Below the pieces are notes generated by a model. It made no database searches. It saw nothing but the letters and a program-made list of their open reading frames with translations, and had not been told where the DNA came from. Below are positions 13,462-14,256 of a stretch of 14,256 bases of DNA, one piece after another. The DNA comes from Syntrophales bacterium. GTDB taxonomy: Bacteria; Desulfobacterota; Syntrophia; Syntrophales; UBA2210. The position numbers and the translations under genes were made by a program. Where the stretch lies: positions 1-14,256 of the forward strand of contig JAUSPK010000204.1 of NCBI GenBank assembly GCA_030655735.1, written 5' to 3'. Position 1 is the first letter of the stretch. Each line of letters starts with the position of its first letter.

Positions 13462-14256
13462 TTAACCCTGACTGACGGTCTTGAGCCGGAATGTCATGGA
13501 TTCCAGTATCAATTGTCTGTTGGCGTTCTGTTCAATAGCGCTCTGGGCGTTCCGTATAGTCTTTATATTGTCCAGTATGTCGGCGCCTGCCATTTTTTCT
13601 GAAAAGTCCTTCGTGGCTCCGGCAATATCCTGGTGCATGAGTCTGCCCACATCGTGTAGCTCTCGGTATACCAGCATATCCCGGTACCACTCCCTGAAGA
13701 TGTCAAGCCGCTGCAGGGCGGAATTTCTATCCTTCCCGAAATTGTCTGCAAGGAAGATCATGTCCAGGGAATCGCGTCCGGCGGCGGAAAGTATTCCGGT
13801 CACCTCATTCTTAAAGTCAAGAAACGATTCCTTGTGTATCTCCAGCGCCCTGCCGATACTTCCTCCGGCCGAGGCGGCGACAGCCCGTGCCTCCTCTGCA
13901 TCCATCGACAATGTCTCTATCAGAAAAGAGCGGACAACCTCAGAGAGCAGGGGTTGAAACCGTATCTTCTGGCATCGCGACATGATCGTTTTGGGAAGCT
14001 TATGGAGACGGGATGTAGTCAATATCAGGATATTGGAGGGGCTCGGCTCCTCAAGGGTCTTCAGAAGGGCATTGGCCGATGCTTCGTTCATTCGGTCCGC
14101 ATCCTCCAGGATAAAAACCTTCTTTCTGCCCTCAAACGGCCTGAATTGTATCTGCTTCTGAAGATCTCTGATCCTGTCGATCTTTATGAAAATCCCTTCC
14201 GGTTCTATCACAATGATATCGGGATGGCTGTGCCGGCCTGCCTTGAGGCATGCAGG
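13462..14256 (-). CDS. holB: DNA polymerase III delta' subunit, 5' end cut by window
   Basis: The last 264 residues of the clamp-loader subunit delta', which helps load the sliding clamp at the replication fork. The reading frame is open to the window edge. The first visible residues, P-A-C-L-K-A-G-R-H-S-H-P-D, are the end of the zinc module plus the conserved H-P-D, so the GTG at 14211 is an internal valine and not the start. The AAA+ core continues with F-I-L-E-D-A-D (Walker B region), A-N-A-L-L-K-T-L-E-E-P, sensor 1 I-L-I-L-T-T-S, and the S-R-C motif in I-M-S-R-C-Q-K-I-R-F. The C-terminal helical domain follows. The Walker A region lies outside. ricT starts one base after its stop. Confidence 0.93.
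   Translation of the reverse strand, partial: PACLKAGRHSHPDIIVIEPEGIFIKIDRIRDLQKQIQFRPFEGRKKVFILEDADRMNEASANALLKTLEEPSPSNILILTTSRLHKLPKTIMSRCQKIRFQPLLSEVVRSFLIETLSMDAEEARAVAASAGGSIGRALEIHKESFLDFKNEVTGILSAAGRDSLDMIFLADNFGKDRNSALQRLDIFREWYRDMLVYRELHDVGRLMHQDIAGATKDFSEKMAGADILDNIKTIRNAQSAIEQNANRQLILESMTFRLKTVSQG

Noticed and set aside
14209..14211. The GTG at 14211 as the start of holB
   Set aside because: The frame upstream to the window edge encodes the conserved zinc-module end and H-P-D of delta', so this codon is internal and the gene is cut by the window.

Overview
The window reads as an ordinary, densely coded stretch of a bacterial chromosome with moderate GC (a little over half by eye). 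The gene content fits an anaerobic Desulfobacterota-type bacterium (formerly Deltaproteobacteria; a Syntrophales-like relative is my best guess). The basis is an efp-epmA pair, a branched-chain-type ABC transporter operon ending in an acyl-CoA synthetase, and a holB-ricT-metG cluster. This placement is inference from gene content; there is no rRNA or other taxonomic marker here. I see no tRNA, rRNA, CRISPR, insertion sequence, integrase or phage gene.

Layout. Bases 1-380 hold a stand-alone cold-shock protein gene (+) with a G-rich 5' hairpin and a strong terminator. Bases 470-2025 (+) hold elongation factor P and, overlapping it by one base, the EF-P modifying enzyme EpmA, behind a recognisable sigma70-type promoter. 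EpmA ends 4 bases from the end of the convergent operon on the minus strand.

The operon at 9556-2030 (-) reads livM, livH, a small secreted NTF2-like protein, a type 1 periplasmic substrate-binding protein, livG, livF, then a long-chain-type acyl-CoA synthetase. Together they look like an importer that captures an organic substrate in the periplasm, moves it in with ATP, and may pass it to a CoA ligase. The CoA ligase and the type of binding protein suggest a carboxylic acid (aromatic, fatty or dicarboxylic) rather than leucine, but the sequence does not prove the ligand. The operon has a good promoter at about 9743-9771. Its leader of about 180 nt carries a 29-bp imperfect tandem repeat whose GGTTCACC core recurs inverted over the -10 box.

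Bases 9838-14256 (-) form a second same-strand group: holB (delta' of the DNA polymerase III clamp loader, cut by the window edge), ricT (PSP1/YaaT family), metG (methionyl-tRNA synthetase with a C-terminal tRNA-binding domain) and a SPOR plus NlpC/P60 lipoprotein likely to act on peptidoglycan. Junctions within it are tight, apart from 93 bases before the lipoprotein gene.

No clearly new multi-gene system is visible. The points most worth a second look are the NTF2-like protein inside the transporter operon, the repeat and operator architecture of the operon leader, and two long homopolymer tracts inside coding sequence (11 G in ricT, 9 C in livM).
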